Assembly: GCA_026214975.1 (NCBI GenBank)
Contig: CM047809.1
Span: 31,841,977-31,905,976, forward strand
DNA from: Gentiana macrophylla
Taxonomy: Eukaryota > Streptophyta > Magnoliopsida > Gentianales > Gentianaceae
Direction of reading: 5' to 3'
Length of the DNA: 64,000 bases
Of the stretch, positions 22,204-34,764 are shown piece after piece. The notes under the pieces were generated by a model. The model did no database searches. It saw only the letters and a list, made by a program, of their open reading frames with translations, and was not told where the DNA came from. The position numbers were made by a program, and so were the translations under genes. The first letter of the stretch is position 1, and each line of letters opens with the position of its first letter.

Positions 22204-23289
22204 ACAAGAAGATTTTCAACTCATTTCCGGCGTACGGCACCTCCACGGTTACAAAGTTTCACGGCGGTCCCAGGAAGAACCCCGTCTTCTTCAAGCCGTC
22301 CTCACGATATCTTCCTCAAAAAACTCTCAGCTCTTGTTTGCTCAAGTTAAAACCTCCTGCTCGGCACCGAAATCACATCGAAATAAAGTAACCACCACGA
22401 TTCTTTGTTCATAGTCACGAGCTTGCATTTGAATCATCACCTTCCTCGTGATTTTTGCAAAAAGAAACTCGTCGAAGTTGGCATTGTATGTATCTTGGCC
22501 GGAAACTTCATTTTAGAGCTTTTTGATTTGTTGGCTAGAGCTGTTCACCCCCGAAAAGGGCTAAGGACACGTGATTTTGTTGAGTTTGCTCTTGAGAAAT
22601 CAACACTCTCGACATTTTTTGCATCAAGAAAAGGCTCGAAACACTCCCATTGTTTTGGTTGTTATTCTTCAAGTTATTTTGGTTGCTATCGTCATTTTCA
22701 TTCAAATTTCCCGGTGCTGCATCGAAATAGAGCTTTATGTTGAGAATATACTGTCTGCTTTTTTGGATTTGGGATAGAATCACACCGGTACCGACAGGAC
22801 GTTGGAATTTTCGGGGCTTCACGCTTGAGAAATCGTAGTTGCCCCTAAAAATTCCAATATCCATACCTCGTCGCCGCCGTTAGACTCTCCGGATAGGTCG
22901 CTTTCGGCAATCTCCCGACACGCCGCCTGAGCACACAGACAGTGCGAGGTTGGTGATTGCCAGAACGGTTGAGAATCAGAGTACCTTTTGGCATTTTGTG
23001 TAGACAACCTATCAGCGTTTGACACATGGTAGGGACAAAGGACAATCCCCTGGTACCACACACCCCATGAAAGGGGACCACACGGGATCCACTCCATCAA
23101 GAAAACCTGGACTTCAGGTATGAAAGCCCTTCTGCAGGGTGGGATAATTCTCAGCTAGAGGAAAGATCGAGGCTCAATGTTGATGCTAGAACTATCTTGA
23201 ACCAGAAGAGATCCAGATCTAGGGAATGCGCCGCGAACTCAGAGCCGGTCCGCACTGGCTAGATCCGTGGGAAAGCGATCGAATGAACC

Positions 23290-24251
23290 TTGAAACAGCA
23301 TGAAAATAGAAAGGTGGTCCCGGAAAGGATTCCGGGGGTGGAAGAGGTTCCTGAATCTAAGACACCGGAGGCAAAAATAGCAATAGCCTATGCAGAGTAT
23401 ATCAGACAGATGTATGCGGCTAACCTGCGCCTGGCCGCGTGTAACCTACCTCTTATGTCGATTGACGAGCAACTCCCTACTCCATCTGAGCATGAGGCTG
23501 TGGTCCCACTTAAGGGTCCGCCGGTCCCCATGCATGTACATACAAGAATTGAGATAGAGGGGAGTGAGTACTCGTCAGCAGGACAGATGAGAAAGGATAT
23601 CGGCTTTGGAACGGTTGGGCCACCCTGAAAAAAGAACTCTGCAGCAGCGCATGAGTCCTATCCGTCCTGAAAGGAACGTCATTCCATGCCGCGAGGTCAA
23701 AGACCTCCGCGACGTGCGATAGATTTTAAATGAGAAAAAGGCAGACCAAGATGTTGAATCAGTTTTCTATGAGGATTCGGAAGATGTCATCAAGAGAAAT
23801 GTTTTTCCTGTTAAGAATGCCGAGCCCGTAAAAGGTGATAGATTGGAAAAGATGGAAAGAGAAATTTCGGAATTGAAAAAGGCAAAACAAGATGGGAAAC
23901 CCGAGCCGACCTAAGGAATCGACGTCCTCTCGGACGAAATATTAGATTCGCTACCTTACAAAGGAGTCCAATATTCACAATATGTTTACTACAAAAGGAC
24001 CACCTGCCTTCTTGAATGGATAGCTACGTTTCAGAGTTGCATGCTCTTAGCTACCAAAAACAAATATGCTTGGTGTGTCGCATTCGTGGGAAGCATGCAG
24101 GAGAGAGCCGCGGCTTGGCTTCGGAACCTGCGTCGTGGATCAATCAAAAGTTGGGAAGAGCTAAGGGCCAAGTTTCTAAAAGAGTTTGAAACAGCTGAGC
24201 GGCAGAAGAAATCTGTTGAAGATTTGTACGAGGTCCGCCAAGGAGAAGGGG
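23290..24251 (+). pseudogene. Gag remnant of the second Tat-like element
   Basis: An open stretch at 23290-23628 (YAEYIRQMYAANLRLA) is followed by broken frames. A gag domain is then recognisable in the frame open at 24041-24265: KYAWCVAFVGSMQERAAAWL, then SIKSWEELRAKFLKEFE and VRQGEG. These are the retrotransposon gag motifs just before the usual 'ESLR' helix, where the SIRE LTR interrupts it. Stop codons and frameshifts occur near 23630-23940. Confidence 0.75.
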
Positions 24252-25952
24252 TGTTGGTCCATTGAAAAAGCTTTGGTTAAGTTTAGGGGGGAGAATAAAC
24301 TTAACACTTAAAACTTTTGGAGTTAACAAACTCAGCAAGGTCGTCGGTAGCTTGTCGATTGCTCGATAGAGTCTGTTGACCACTCGATGGTCTGCGATCG
24401 TTGATGTAATTGAATTTGTTGCAGCGGAATATATTTAGTTTAAGCCTTATTACTTATTGTTAAAAGAATGATACTAAGTATTGGATACTCAGTAGTGTAA
24501 GTGTGTGATTCAGTTGCTAGTTTCAGTAGGTTGATGTGATCAGTATACTAAATGACAGAAAGTAAATGAAGAAAGCAAGTAGGCAAATTTTATAGTGGTT
24601 CCAGGTGGTGTAATCTTGTCAGTCCACTCTTCTCCTGTGATGTTGGAGGAAATTCACTAGAGAGCTTTAAGGTTGCAGTTACAAAAATCCCTAAGTTGTT
24701 TGTCCTTCACCAATGACTATGGCTTCACAAACTAAACACATGAAACATGTAGGATTGCTGCTCCAAAGTATTCCACTGGTCCTTGAAGGGTAGGATTGCC
24801 TCTTCACCAGCTCCACCACAAACAATAGTTCTTGACACCTAAGTGTTTCTCTGTCTTCAGCAGGTTTCTTGTAAAAGAATGATTGAATCAAATAAATGAT
24901 TCAGTTGTCAGCAGCTTGATCAGGATGAAATGATCAGCAGCTTGATGTCTTCAAGTGTGTATACTTGATGTAACTTGATAGCAGGTTACACTTGAAGAAA
25001 TTCCAAGATCAGTCAGTTAAAGCTCAGTGTATGTCAGCAGGGTGATTTTCTTGACAGCTTCGAATATATTATTTTTGCTTCTTAATTTTCTTCTTCATCA
25101 CTTGTATCTGAATCAATAGTCTTCTATTTATAGGTGAGAATCCCGTGACTTATGTTTTAATTTCAAATATAGCCGTTTCAGACTTGTCTCCATCTTTACT
25201 TGCTTTTGTCACTGTTCATAGTACTGACACTGTCAGTCAGATTTTTGTCAGTTTTTAGACTGTCCACCCTTTGACTTGTATCCATTGGATAAAGCTCTGA
25301 ATATTTCCAACGTTCCTTTTATCTTGACCATTGATTTGTTGACAAAATCAAGGCTTGTAATCCATCCTTATCCTTTTAATCTTCCAATGTAATTTTTGAT
25401 TAAATCAAGAATTATACTCAGCAAATATCTGAGGTATATCAGCCTGCTGATGTACATATCTGTCAGCAGGTTTAAGTCTGCGGTGTTTTAATAATACTTC
25501 AGCTGACTTCTTCTCATCCTACTTTTTATTATGAAGTTAGAGTACACCATTTTGAACATAACTAAGTTCCAATCACCACTTAACATATGGAACTTTGACC
25601 TTGTACACAAGGTATATGCAATCAGTTTAGGTCATCACAGACTTACCTAAATTTTGATTCCGTATCCTTGAATTTAAATACTAAGTTTGATCCCTTAGCC
25701 TTCAATGCCTGAGTTTGAACCCTCAGCCTTCAGTCTTCAGCAAGTCCCTAGCAAGTCTACTGACCTAGACACTCTCATCGACCTGAGGCAGTCTGTGCGA
25801 TAAAGTCACCGACCTTTTACGATCTTATTTGATCAAACCTATACAAAGATCAAACTCTAATAAACCTATACATTTGGTCTAGACATCATTTTGCCTTTGC
25901 CCTATAACAGCTAGTCTGGCACTCATCATTAAAACATGAAATATGTCCAACA
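24252..25952 (-). repeat. SIRE-type copia LTR (3' LTR, minus orientation)
   Basis: On the plus strand it starts TGTTGGTCCATTG and ends ATGTCCAACA, over 1701 bp. It is clearly related to LTRs at 32907-34600, 45003-46696 and 50241-63383. The bases after its right end, read on the minus strand, form a polypurine tract, so this is the 3' end of a minus-strand element. A TATAAATAG box lies near 25125-25133 on the minus strand. No duplicate of its left flank was found at the far end of the composite. Confidence 0.85.
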
Positions 25953-26117
25953 ATTTCCCCATTTTTAGTGATGATGCCAATACCCTCCTTACAGAAAAGC
26001 AAAAAGATAAAAACAAAAACAGAACAAATTCAGTCATCTTTCATTAAAATCATATTTGTTCAAAACTATTACAAACTAGGATCAGCAGAATAAAATAAGC
26101 AGTGTAAGTGTGTTGAT

Positions 26118-27530
26118 CTAGTTTCTGTTTCTGTCCTGCTCTTGTTTCTCTTGAAACTCCTTGATTTCCCTCATTATATCTTGCATCCATTGATTTTCTA
26201 TTGTAGAGAAATCAACCCAAGTATGTAGCTGTTTCCACCATTTCCATGCTTCTTGTAGGGCTAACCTTATAGAGTGAACACTGAAGCCCTGTCCCATGTA
26301 GAAATGTTTAAATTCCTCCAGTGAATCCCTTACTGATTGAACTCCCAATCTTTGACCTCTTCCACCTTTACTAGAAGCTCTCAGTGATTTGACTCTTATT
26401 TCCCAAAATTTTAGTCCCAAAAAGGAGTTGATTCCTTCCTGTAATCCCATGTCATGATAGGGATTCTCCTTTCCATAATATAGCTTCTTGTATTCTTTCA
26501 GGAGGTCATCAGTCAACTGAATCCTGCCAGGTGTAGGTTTCCTAAACTCATTTATATTACCCTCCCATTTCTTCTTAGCAAAAATCCTTGCAGCTTCCTT
26601 TGCTTCTGCTGTAAGGCCCTCTTCCCCCTTATTGACATCATCAACAAACCGGGACATTAGACCATGAACACTTTCTTGTGTGATCACCAAATTTGCAAGT
26701 TGACCTTCCATTATCTCAGCCCTTGTGTCAACTGCAGTAATCCTTCCTTCAACCATTTGTTCCAGCAGATTGATCATCTCAGTAATCTTAGGATCAAGTA
26801 CAGCAGTTGAGGTGCCTCAGCAGGTTGAGGTACCACAGCAGGTTTAGGTGCCTCAGCAAGCTTGTCCAATTTCTTGTGCAGTGAGGCAATCTGTTCATTC
26901 AAATGTTTATCTTTGTTTGCTGTGGTGGTCTTTATACCTCTTACATATCTAATTAGACCATTTATATCAAACTGAGCAGATGTAATGTTGTAAGAAACTG
27001 TCTCAGTAGTTCTTCCTCTGTTTTCTACAAGATTCACCAAATCTTCAAATCTCCGTTCTTGTCTATTCAGTTGAGTTCTTAGCTGTGCAATATCAGTCCT
27101 TACAGCTCTCAACTCTTCCAAAACATGTGCTGGTATTTCACCAGCCATACCTCCAGCCATATGTCCAACAAAATCATCAGCAGGCACTTCAACATTATAG
27201 TTTGCCCTTGGTCTACTGACAACTATGGCTCTTGTCATGTCCCATTCAGCAGGTTCAGGACCTTCCTCAATAATATTTCCAAAAATCTCCTCAATTTCAG
27301 GTTCTTGTGTAGGTTGAGGCTCTTGCACTGCCTCTACAATAGGTACTTCTTCAAATATTGGTACATGTGCCTGTTTGGGCTCATCTACAACTTCTTCCTC
27401 CTCTGGCATCTGAAATTCCTCATCACTAAAGTCATAGTCCACTAGATGTTCATCCTCATCAACAACAACTCTGGAAATTGGATCAACTGATGATTCATTG
27501 ATGTTTATAACTTTTGTTAGTTCATCAGTT
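26118..27530 (-). pseudogene. SIRE third ORF (env-like position), C-terminal part
   Basis: Two long frames, 27442-26774 and 26777-26118, overlap by a few bases and together encode a hydrophilic protein. It starts with an acidic segment (YDFSDEEFQMPEEEE), then a heptad-rich coiled coil (VLEELRAVRTDIAQLRTQLN), then a conserved C-terminal domain (FVDDVNKGEEG, GINSFLGLKFWE, EAWKWWKQL). The same modules are at 34765-36195 in the other SIRE element. It lies between pol and the 3' LTR, where SIRE elements carry the so-called env-like ORF. No signal peptide or membrane segment is visible, so an envelope function is unsupported. One -1/+1 frame change near 26775 breaks it. Confidence 0.65.
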
Positions 27531-27537
27531 GGTCGAA

Positions 27538-28245
27538 TTACCTTGGTTCCATTATTAGTTTTGACTGATTGATTTCAGCATTCAATCTTGAAATTTCAGT
27601 TTTCAATAACTTTTTCTCCTTTTTGACATTCTCATAATTCTTTTGAGTTGCCTCTAATTTCTCTATGAGTATGTCCAAGGTTTTATTGAAATCATCATTT
27701 CTTTGATTGTTCATGGTAGTGTGAGTGCTGGATGTAGATGCGATTACCTCCTGATTTTTGATAGGTACTCGAGGAATCATCATCAATTAGGACTTGTTTT
27801 ACTTTATCAACAGCTTTTGCCTGTGTAGCTCCTAGCAGTATGATTTCTTCATCACTTTCACCTCCATGACTTGTAGATAGAGTCTCATGAATATCTTTGG
27901 CTTTTACACTGGATGGATCTTCGCTTAGTTCTTCTTCTATATAATTAGTTATTTGCAGTAACTCTCTTTCTGCTTCTTCTGAAAGATCGCTTAGGGATGG
28001 AAATCCTCTGGATTCATCATCATTATTCGCATTAAGCTCAATGTCTTCATCAAGACTGAAATGAGGCTCTGGATTGTGTGAGAGCTTGTGGTACTGAATC
28101 TTTCAAATACTTGATCCTGGAAATCATAGACAACATTCTCGCAGTAGTCGATCGGGGGTTATTTAGCCAATTCCTAATTCTAGATGTATCCATTGAAATG
28201 AGGTACAGAAAGGATTGTCAACAACTGGTTTTAAACATAAGCGAA
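27538..28245 (-). pseudogene. Gag-like remnant fused upstream of the third ORF (pol absent)
   Basis: Reading from near 28195 downwards, an ATG opens MDTSRIRNWLNNPRSTT. After a frame change an acidic stretch follows (ELNANNDDESRGFPSLSDLS). At 27786-27538 a coiled coil appears (LEATQKNYENVKKEKKLLKT) that resembles the gag end of the other SIRE element (43527-43620). The env-position ORF starts straight after it, so protease, integrase and RT are missing. The identity of the first part as gag is inferred mainly from its place after the primer site. Confidence 0.45.
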
Positions 28246-28271
28246 TAATTCGGATCTCTCCTCATAAGGAA

Positions 28272-28290
28272 GAATTTGCTCCGATCACGT
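28272..28290 (-). promoter_or_regulatory. Probable primer-binding site of the SIRE LTR at 28291
   Basis: On the minus strand the LTR is followed by ACGTGATCGGAGCAAATTC. It resembles the TTGGTATCAGAGC initiator-tRNA-Met site with changes, and places the internal region to the left. Confidence 0.4.
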
Positions 28291-30045
28291 TGTTGGTCCC
28301 CTGGAAAGGCTAACACAAGTTTAGAGGGGGGGGGGGGGGGGTGAATAAACTTTTCACCAAAAACTTTTACCAAATTGGAAAAGCCCCAGGAACTGAGTTT
28401 CTGTCAAACTCAAATTGATACTTAGCTCAGTTTTGTTCCTATCCTGAAACTTGTGCGGAGTTCAGCTAACTCAACCGAGTATAAGTCAATACTGACTTAG
28501 ATTTGATCTTGTTAACTGGCAGCGGATATAAATTAGCCTTTAACAACTAGTTAACTTAGTTTCGGAGTGAAAACCACATAAATATAACTATAATAAAGTA
28601 AATGAATGCGAAAAGTAAATAGACAAGATTTATAGAGGTTCCAGGTGGTGTAATCCTGTCAATCCTCTCTTCCCCTGTGATGCAGAGGAAAATTCCACTA
28701 GAACTTCTTTGAGATGGCCCGGTTACAAAGAGTCCTAAACTGATAGTCATTGACTAATCCCTAGCTTCACTATTTAAACACTTGTAGAACAGGTAGGATT
28801 GCTGCTCTTCAACTGCTTGAACCACTCGGTCCCTGGAGGGTAGAATTGCCTCTTCACCACTTTCATCACAAACACAGTCTTCACATCCGCGCACTCACCG
28901 TCCTTCACACCTTCTTGGTGTTTCACGAGTTAAACCTTTGATAAAATCAAAGTTGAGACTTTGAATCAATAACTATGATTCATCTGTGATTTGAGCTTTA
29001 CTTCTGAATAATTAAATTAAGCACGACTCTGTATTTCTTCAAATGAATAAACTTGATTAATCTTGAATGCACTTTGAACACTTGAAGAAATTTCTCGATC
29101 TTGCAATTAAGTGCTTGGCAGGTGTTCTTTTGAATTTGGTTTTCCCCCTTAATTAAATTTTTCTTGACTAGATTCTTTTTAGTTTTCCTGCTCCCTTGCA
29201 ACATGCACACCCCCTATTGAAGTTGTCGAGGTGGTCTATTTAAAGGGGTTCATTCAACGTTCATCATGCTCGAATCTTGCAACAACTATATTTTATGACC
29301 GTTCTGATTTGTCAGTAGTTCTTCCAATAAAAATCACTTCTTTTGTAACGTTCGACTGTACGATCAGTTTGTTGGATGACTGACTTATAAAACTGAGTTT
29401 CCTTATCAGTTTTAATACTGAGTTTATCACTTGTCGCTTTTTGACTGACTTGGAGCATTAATCGTGATTTTACTCTTCTTCAAATATCGAAGATACTCGG
29501 TTTTCATCGATTATAATTGGCTTAATCGAGTACACCATGATTCATTATCATCTAAGAATTCATTGTCCTTATGATTCTTAGGTCTTCATACAAGATCCAT
29601 AAAGACAGTTCAGGTCACCACAATCTTGCCTGAAATCTAACTTTACAGTCTCGACTTGGTCTTCATAACTGAGTTTGAACCCTCAGTTCTTCAATCTTCA
29701 ATAGATGAGTCTATGACCCTCAGTTCTTCAGTCTTCTTAGATAAGCCAACCGAGTCTTTACCTCTCAGCGAACTTATCTTCTTCAGTTTTCTGTTGGTAT
29801 GTTCTATTGTTCAGTTTCTCTATATCTCAGTTCTTACTTTCTCAGTTCCAGCCTAGAACTATTACAGTGCTTGTCTGATTTAACTTATACAAATATCATA
29901 CTCTAATAAATTCTATACATTTGATATCTAGACATCTTCTTGCTTTACACTATAACAGCTAGTTATGACACTTCATCAGTGGGGTTTAGAATATTAACTG
30001 AATAAGCGATGAATCATCATCAAAACATAAATTTTATTTCCAACA
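28291..30045 (-). repeat. Diverged SIRE-type LTR (5' LTR position)
   Basis: It starts TGTTGGTCCCCTGG and ends ATTTCCAACA on the plus strand, over 1755 bp. It shares termini, the G-run region and overall plan with the other SIRE LTRs but is clearly a different subfamily from 24252-25952. The two therefore are not a pair from one insertion. A 16-base G-run lies at 28326-28341. The sequence immediately to its right is the broken start of a plus-strand SIRE pol. Confidence 0.75.
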
Positions 30046-30921
30046 CTTACCACTGACCACCATTGACCCCAAACAATTTTGGGTACCTAAAATACATTAA
30101 CTTTGTTTTGTAGGGTGTCTGGTACTTTGACAATGGATGTTCCAGACATATGACAAAGAATAAGCACTGTTTGTCAAATTATGTGGCAAAGGATGGTCCT
30201 AGAGTCAACTTTGGTAACACAAACACACCAGGATACACAAGAGGATATGGCACACTTGTGAGGAATAGATTAACTATTAGGAATGTTGCATTTGTGGTAG
30301 GACTGGACTACAACCTACTGAACACTGGACAGTTTTGTGACATGGGTTACAAGGTCACTTTTGACAAAGGCTACTGTGTTGTCATTAGTGAAAGAGGTGA
30401 ACAAGTTGTGTTGACTGGAAGAAGACAACAAAACATGTATGTTGTGGATTGGTCTCTCATTGCTCCAGAGACATGCTCGATCAGGTGCATACAAATTCGT
30501 GAATCGAATTGGTTATGGCATAAGAAGTTGAATCATCTTAACTTTGATGATATCAATCAGTTGGTGAAAAAGAAGTTGGTGATTGGATTGCCTGAGATTA
30601 CATTCAAAAAGGATGCTATATGTGATGCTTGTCAGCAAGGTAAACAAACCAAGTCAAAGACTAAGCAATCAACAAAAATAGTTTTGGAGCTGATGCACAT
30701 GGATTTGTTTGGACCAGTAACACCAACAAGTGTGACAGGAAAGAAGTACACTCTAGTAGTTGTGGATGATTATTCAAGATACACTTGGGTAGTATTCATG
30801 AACAAGAAAAGTGAAACACTTCAAAAGATGCCTGAACTTTTGAAGAGATTGCAAAATGAGAAAAGTTTGACAGTAGTGAAGATCAGATCAGACAAAGGTA
30901 CTGAGTTTCTAAATAAAGTTA
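30046..30921 (+). pseudogene. Plus-strand SIRE copia pol, protease end and integrase N-half (part 1)
   Basis: The frame from about 30114 encodes the copia protease core DNGCSRHMTKN, where the catalytic D-S/T-G reads D-N-G. The GAG-pre-integrase finger follows (LWHKKLNHLNFDDINQ, then CDACQQGKQ). The integrase core has MHMDLFGPV (first Asp) and KIRSDKGTEF (second Asp). The frame is open for at least 260 codons. It stops where a Helitron enters at 30922, and the third catalytic residue lies in part 2 at 48836. The 5' LTR and gag are absent. Confidence 0.88.
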
Positions 30922-32771
30922 TCTATATATAATATATGGAGGAGTGAATTTAACCCAATTACCTGGATTTTACCCACATAACCCGTTTTTGACCCGGCTT
31001 ATACCCGCACAAAAAAAATCTAAACCCTCAATTAATAAAAATCTTGAAAGATTCTTTAATCCCCAAATCACTCCCTGTAAATTTTGGTCAATAATTCCCT
31101 CATCAATTACATTTCCGGTGATTAATCTATTCAAATAATTCTCCTCAAATATACTATCTTTTTTTTTAAAGGCAAACCTACTATTCAAATAATTCTCCAC
31201 AAACCTCATCCTTCAACTCAAGGACGACTTCGATTTACTTTTTCAAAGATGGTTGATAAAGACGATTTCTTGAGAGTCGAGGATTTTATTCGATATTTTA
31301 TAATCATTGTTCATAAAATTTCTTGATTTTTGCATTGTTTGGTTTTTTTTTCGTTTCTTTTCGTGTACTTGACATTGAAATTTGCAGGAGAAGAAGGGAT
31401 ATTAAGAGTTTTAGTGATGTCCTCGAACGCAAAATGCTTCTCTTATCAATTTGGAGTATGATTCAATGCCTACAAGTAAAAAATCGATCTTTTTCTTTTT
31501 TTCTTCATAATTGTTTTCCATTGACTTCTTTATTTGTTAAGTTCTTTTACTTTGTTCAATAATTGATTACCTTCAAGACATCTTCCTGTTTTTTCTTCAA
31601 TTCTTTTTATTTCTTTTTTGCGCTTTGCTATTGGTAATGAGTTTCTATTGGTTTCTACGGATTTTAGACTTCCATTGTGAAAATGAAGATGAACCAGGTA
31701 AGCAGGTGAAAAGTGCTGTAAGGATTCATTGTTTGTTCACAAATCTCACCGGTGCTTTTTATATGTTCATGTACACATGAATGAGCTTTCTTCACTTTGG
31801 TATATATTTTTTTTAATTTTTATTTTTTACCGTTTGGTAATTGGTAGGACGTTGGTAGGTTTATGATATATTTAATGTAATGTTTCAACCATCAAGAACG
31901 GAAGGGAAAAAAACGCTTCAACCGTCATGAATAATATTTCTTTTGAAGGTATCAACAATAATTCTTAAGGTATGTTTTTATTTTTTCTTATTTGTTTTAA
32001 TAATTTCTAATGTTTACCATTGCTAAAACCGGATTATTATGGTTTAATATGTCCCTGTAGGTCCACTGTGTTTTTTTAACACGTCCCTCATATTTATTGT
32101 TGGGATGGTGTGTTTTTTTTATTTTTACTTTTTTGTTTTAGGAGATTTCGATGGTTTTTTTAGTATCATTGATTGATTGTCTCTTTCAATTTGATATCAC
32201 GGAAGAATCTTAAATTCGCGGTGACAACTCAAAAATCTAAATTCAACAGACTTGAGTTGATCGTGTTTTAATAGCTGAAGGGTTAAGTTTTGTGAGAAGT
32301 TCGGACTTAATTGTAGATATGGATTTAGATCAATTAATGATTTTCAAAGATCGAAAATTGAGCACAATTACATGTACGATTTTTTTAGTATGAAAAATTT
32401 GACGAGCAAGTTATCAGGCAATGTTTGTATTTTGTTATTGGTTTTCAGTCCATAATGATAGTTGATGCCTGGAAATTCACTCGGGTTTTCAATACAAGTA
32501 TTATTGAAGTGTTGAGGCTCCATTGTTTTTTTTTTTTTTTTAAATTTTATTTTAGCCCAGAGGCTACAAATTAATTTATTTTAAGTATTGAATTTTTTTT
32601 TCAAAATCAATTTTTTTACGGGTACCCAGACATGACTCTTGGGTCATGGACTCAAAATTGGCATGTCAACGCTTTGAGTAAATACATGTTTAAGGTTGAT
32701 CAAGTGGTGCTTCTCATTTTATCTATGTTACTTCTATCAATGAATTTTTTTATATGATGAATGGATTTTTT

Positions 32772-32906
32772 ATGTGTTTGAATGAGAATTAAAAACAATA
32801 ACTAATAGCAATATTTTGAATGATTTTTTGTTTTGACATATGTTTGAATGATGAATTAAATGCGATAAATAATAATAATAGTTTGAATTTTTTTGACATA
32901 TGTTTG
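32772..32906 (+). repeat. Helitron minisatellite, left part
   Basis: About two units of a 65-75 bp repeat (TGTTTGAATGAGAATTAAA...GCGATAA...TGAATGATTTTTTG) precede the SIRE insertion. The array resumes at 46697. Confidence 0.8.
32902..32906 (+). other. Target-site duplication GTTTG (left copy)
   Basis: GTTTG here and at 46697-46701 flanks the SIRE element, proving a single integration event into the Helitron minisatellite. Confidence 0.85.
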
Positions 32907-34600
32907 TGTTGGTCCTTGAAAAGGCTTTGGTTAAGTTTAGAGGGGGGTTGGGAGGGGTGAATAAACTTAACACTTAAAATTTTGGAGTTAACAAATTCAA
33001 CTTCAACTTGAATCTGATACTTGATGATCTCACGATACCTCAAAGCTCACCGATAAACAATGAGTGTCTTGATAGTTGAGATTGCTGAATTTGTACAGTG
33101 GAATTATATCAAAATTAAGCCTTAATTCTTGTTGTTAAATATGATACTGAGTATTAGATACTTAGTAGTGTAAGTGTGTGATTTCAGTTGCTAGATTCAG
33201 TAGATTGATGTGTGAAATAAACTAAGTGCAGAATGTAAATGCTGAAAGTAAGTAGGCAGATTTTATAGTGGTTCCAGGTGGTGTAATCCTGTCAGTCCAC
33301 TCTTCTCCTGTGATGTTGGAGGAAATTCACTAGAGATCTTTGATATTGCAGTTACAAAGATTCCTAAGTTGCTTGTCCTTCACCAATAACTATGGCTTCA
33401 CAAACTCGAAATCAGGAATAGGTAGGATTGTTTGCTCCCGAGTCTTCCACTGTCCTTGAAGGGTAGGATTGCCTCTTCACCACCTCCACCACAAACAACG
33501 ATCTTTCACACAACCAGGCTTCACTGTCTTCAAGGTTCTTTATAAAATAATGATTGAATCAAATAAATGATTCAGTTGCAGCAGCTTGATTAGGATGATA
33601 TAATCAGCAGCTTGCAGTCTTCAAGTGTGTAAACTTGATGTAGCTTGTATGCTGAATACACTTGAAGAATTTCTCTGGATCAGTAGCTTTAAGTTCAGTA
33701 AGTTCAGCAGGGTGTTTTTCAGCTCAGAATTGTCTCTTCAAAGTTTATCAATTTTCATCATCTTGTTTCTGAGTTGAAAGTCCTCTATTTATAGGCAAGA
33801 ATGCATGTGACTTGTATTTGAAATTCAAATGTAACCGTTCCTTGTTTTTGTCCCATCTGATTTGCTTTCATCACTATTCATGGGATCGACAATCGCTGAT
33901 TCCTTTTTGACAAAGGCAATCATTCACCTTTGACTTATTACCATTGGATAGAAATCAATCATCCCAACGTTCTTTTAATCTCGGCCTTTGATTTCTTTGA
34001 TAAGTCGAGAGGTAGTTGGTCGTTTCTTATCCATGTAATCTTCCAATATAATCTTGAATTAACCGAGGTAAATTATTAGCGGTGTTCATCGATCACCGAG
34101 ATACCTATCGATCTGCCGAATCGCAATTTGTTTGTGTATAAAATACAATGCAGCTAACTTCTTTTATCTAACTTTTATTTGTGAAGTTAGATTACACCTT
34201 TTTGAGTATAACCAAGTTCCAAACATCATCCAACTTATGGAACTTAGACCTTGTACACAAGGTATATGTAACCAGTTTAGGTCATCACAGACTTGCCTAA
34301 ATTCTGATTGCATATCCTTGACTTAAATTACTAAGTTTGATCCCTTAGCCTTCAGAATCGAGTTTGAACCTCACTTGATCTTCTTCATCAGTTCCGAGAC
34401 TAGTCTATCGACCTATCTACCCTATCGATATGGACGGTCTGGCGATATAAATCACCACCATTACAAATGCTTGTTTGATCAAACCTATTCATAAATCAAA
34501 CTCTAATAAACCTATACATTTGATCTAGACATCTTTTTGCCTTTGCACTATAATAGCTAGTCGGCACACTCATCATCAAAACATAGAAATAAGTCCAACA
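32907..34600 (-). repeat. 3' LTR of the SIRE element
   Basis: This 1694-bp copy starts TGTTGGTCCTTG and ends AAGTCCAACA on the plus strand. It matches 45003-46696 in length and nearly throughout. Mismatches fall in patches at CAG/CTG words, for example 34087-34130 versus 46170-46214. Confidence 0.93.
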
Positions 34601-34618
34601 ATTTCCCCCTTTTTGGTG
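34601..34618 (-). promoter_or_regulatory. Polypurine tract of the SIRE element
   Basis: On the minus strand, CACCAAAAAGGGGGAAAT ends exactly at the 3' LTR. It would prime plus-strand DNA synthesis. The same tract, AAAAATGGGGAAAT, borders the LTR at 24252-25952. Confidence 0.8.
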
Positions 34619-34764
34619 ATGATGCCACTACCCTCACTTAACAGCAAAGCAAAAAGATAAAAACAAGAACAGAACAAATATAGTCATCTTTCATTATAAT
34701 CATTTGTTCAAAGATATTATAGTCTAGAATCAGCAAAAACATAATGCAGTTAAAGTATGCTGAT

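Larger units (their letters stand above)
21574..24251 (+). mobile_element. 5' part of a second Tat-like Ty3/gypsy element
   Basis: An LTR (21574-22183) is followed by a primer-binding site, a leader of about 1.1 kb without a clear ORF (22204-23289) and broken gag. The element is cut off at 24251, where a SIRE LTR begins, and neither pol nor a 3' LTR is in the window. Orientation is plus, opposite to the Tat element at 3251-12928, and the LTR sequence is unrelated to that copy. Confidence 0.75.

Noticed and set aside
31323..31562. 79-codon plus-strand ORF in the Helitron, possible captured gene
   Set aside because: Phe/Leu-rich translation of T-rich DNA with no recognisable domain.
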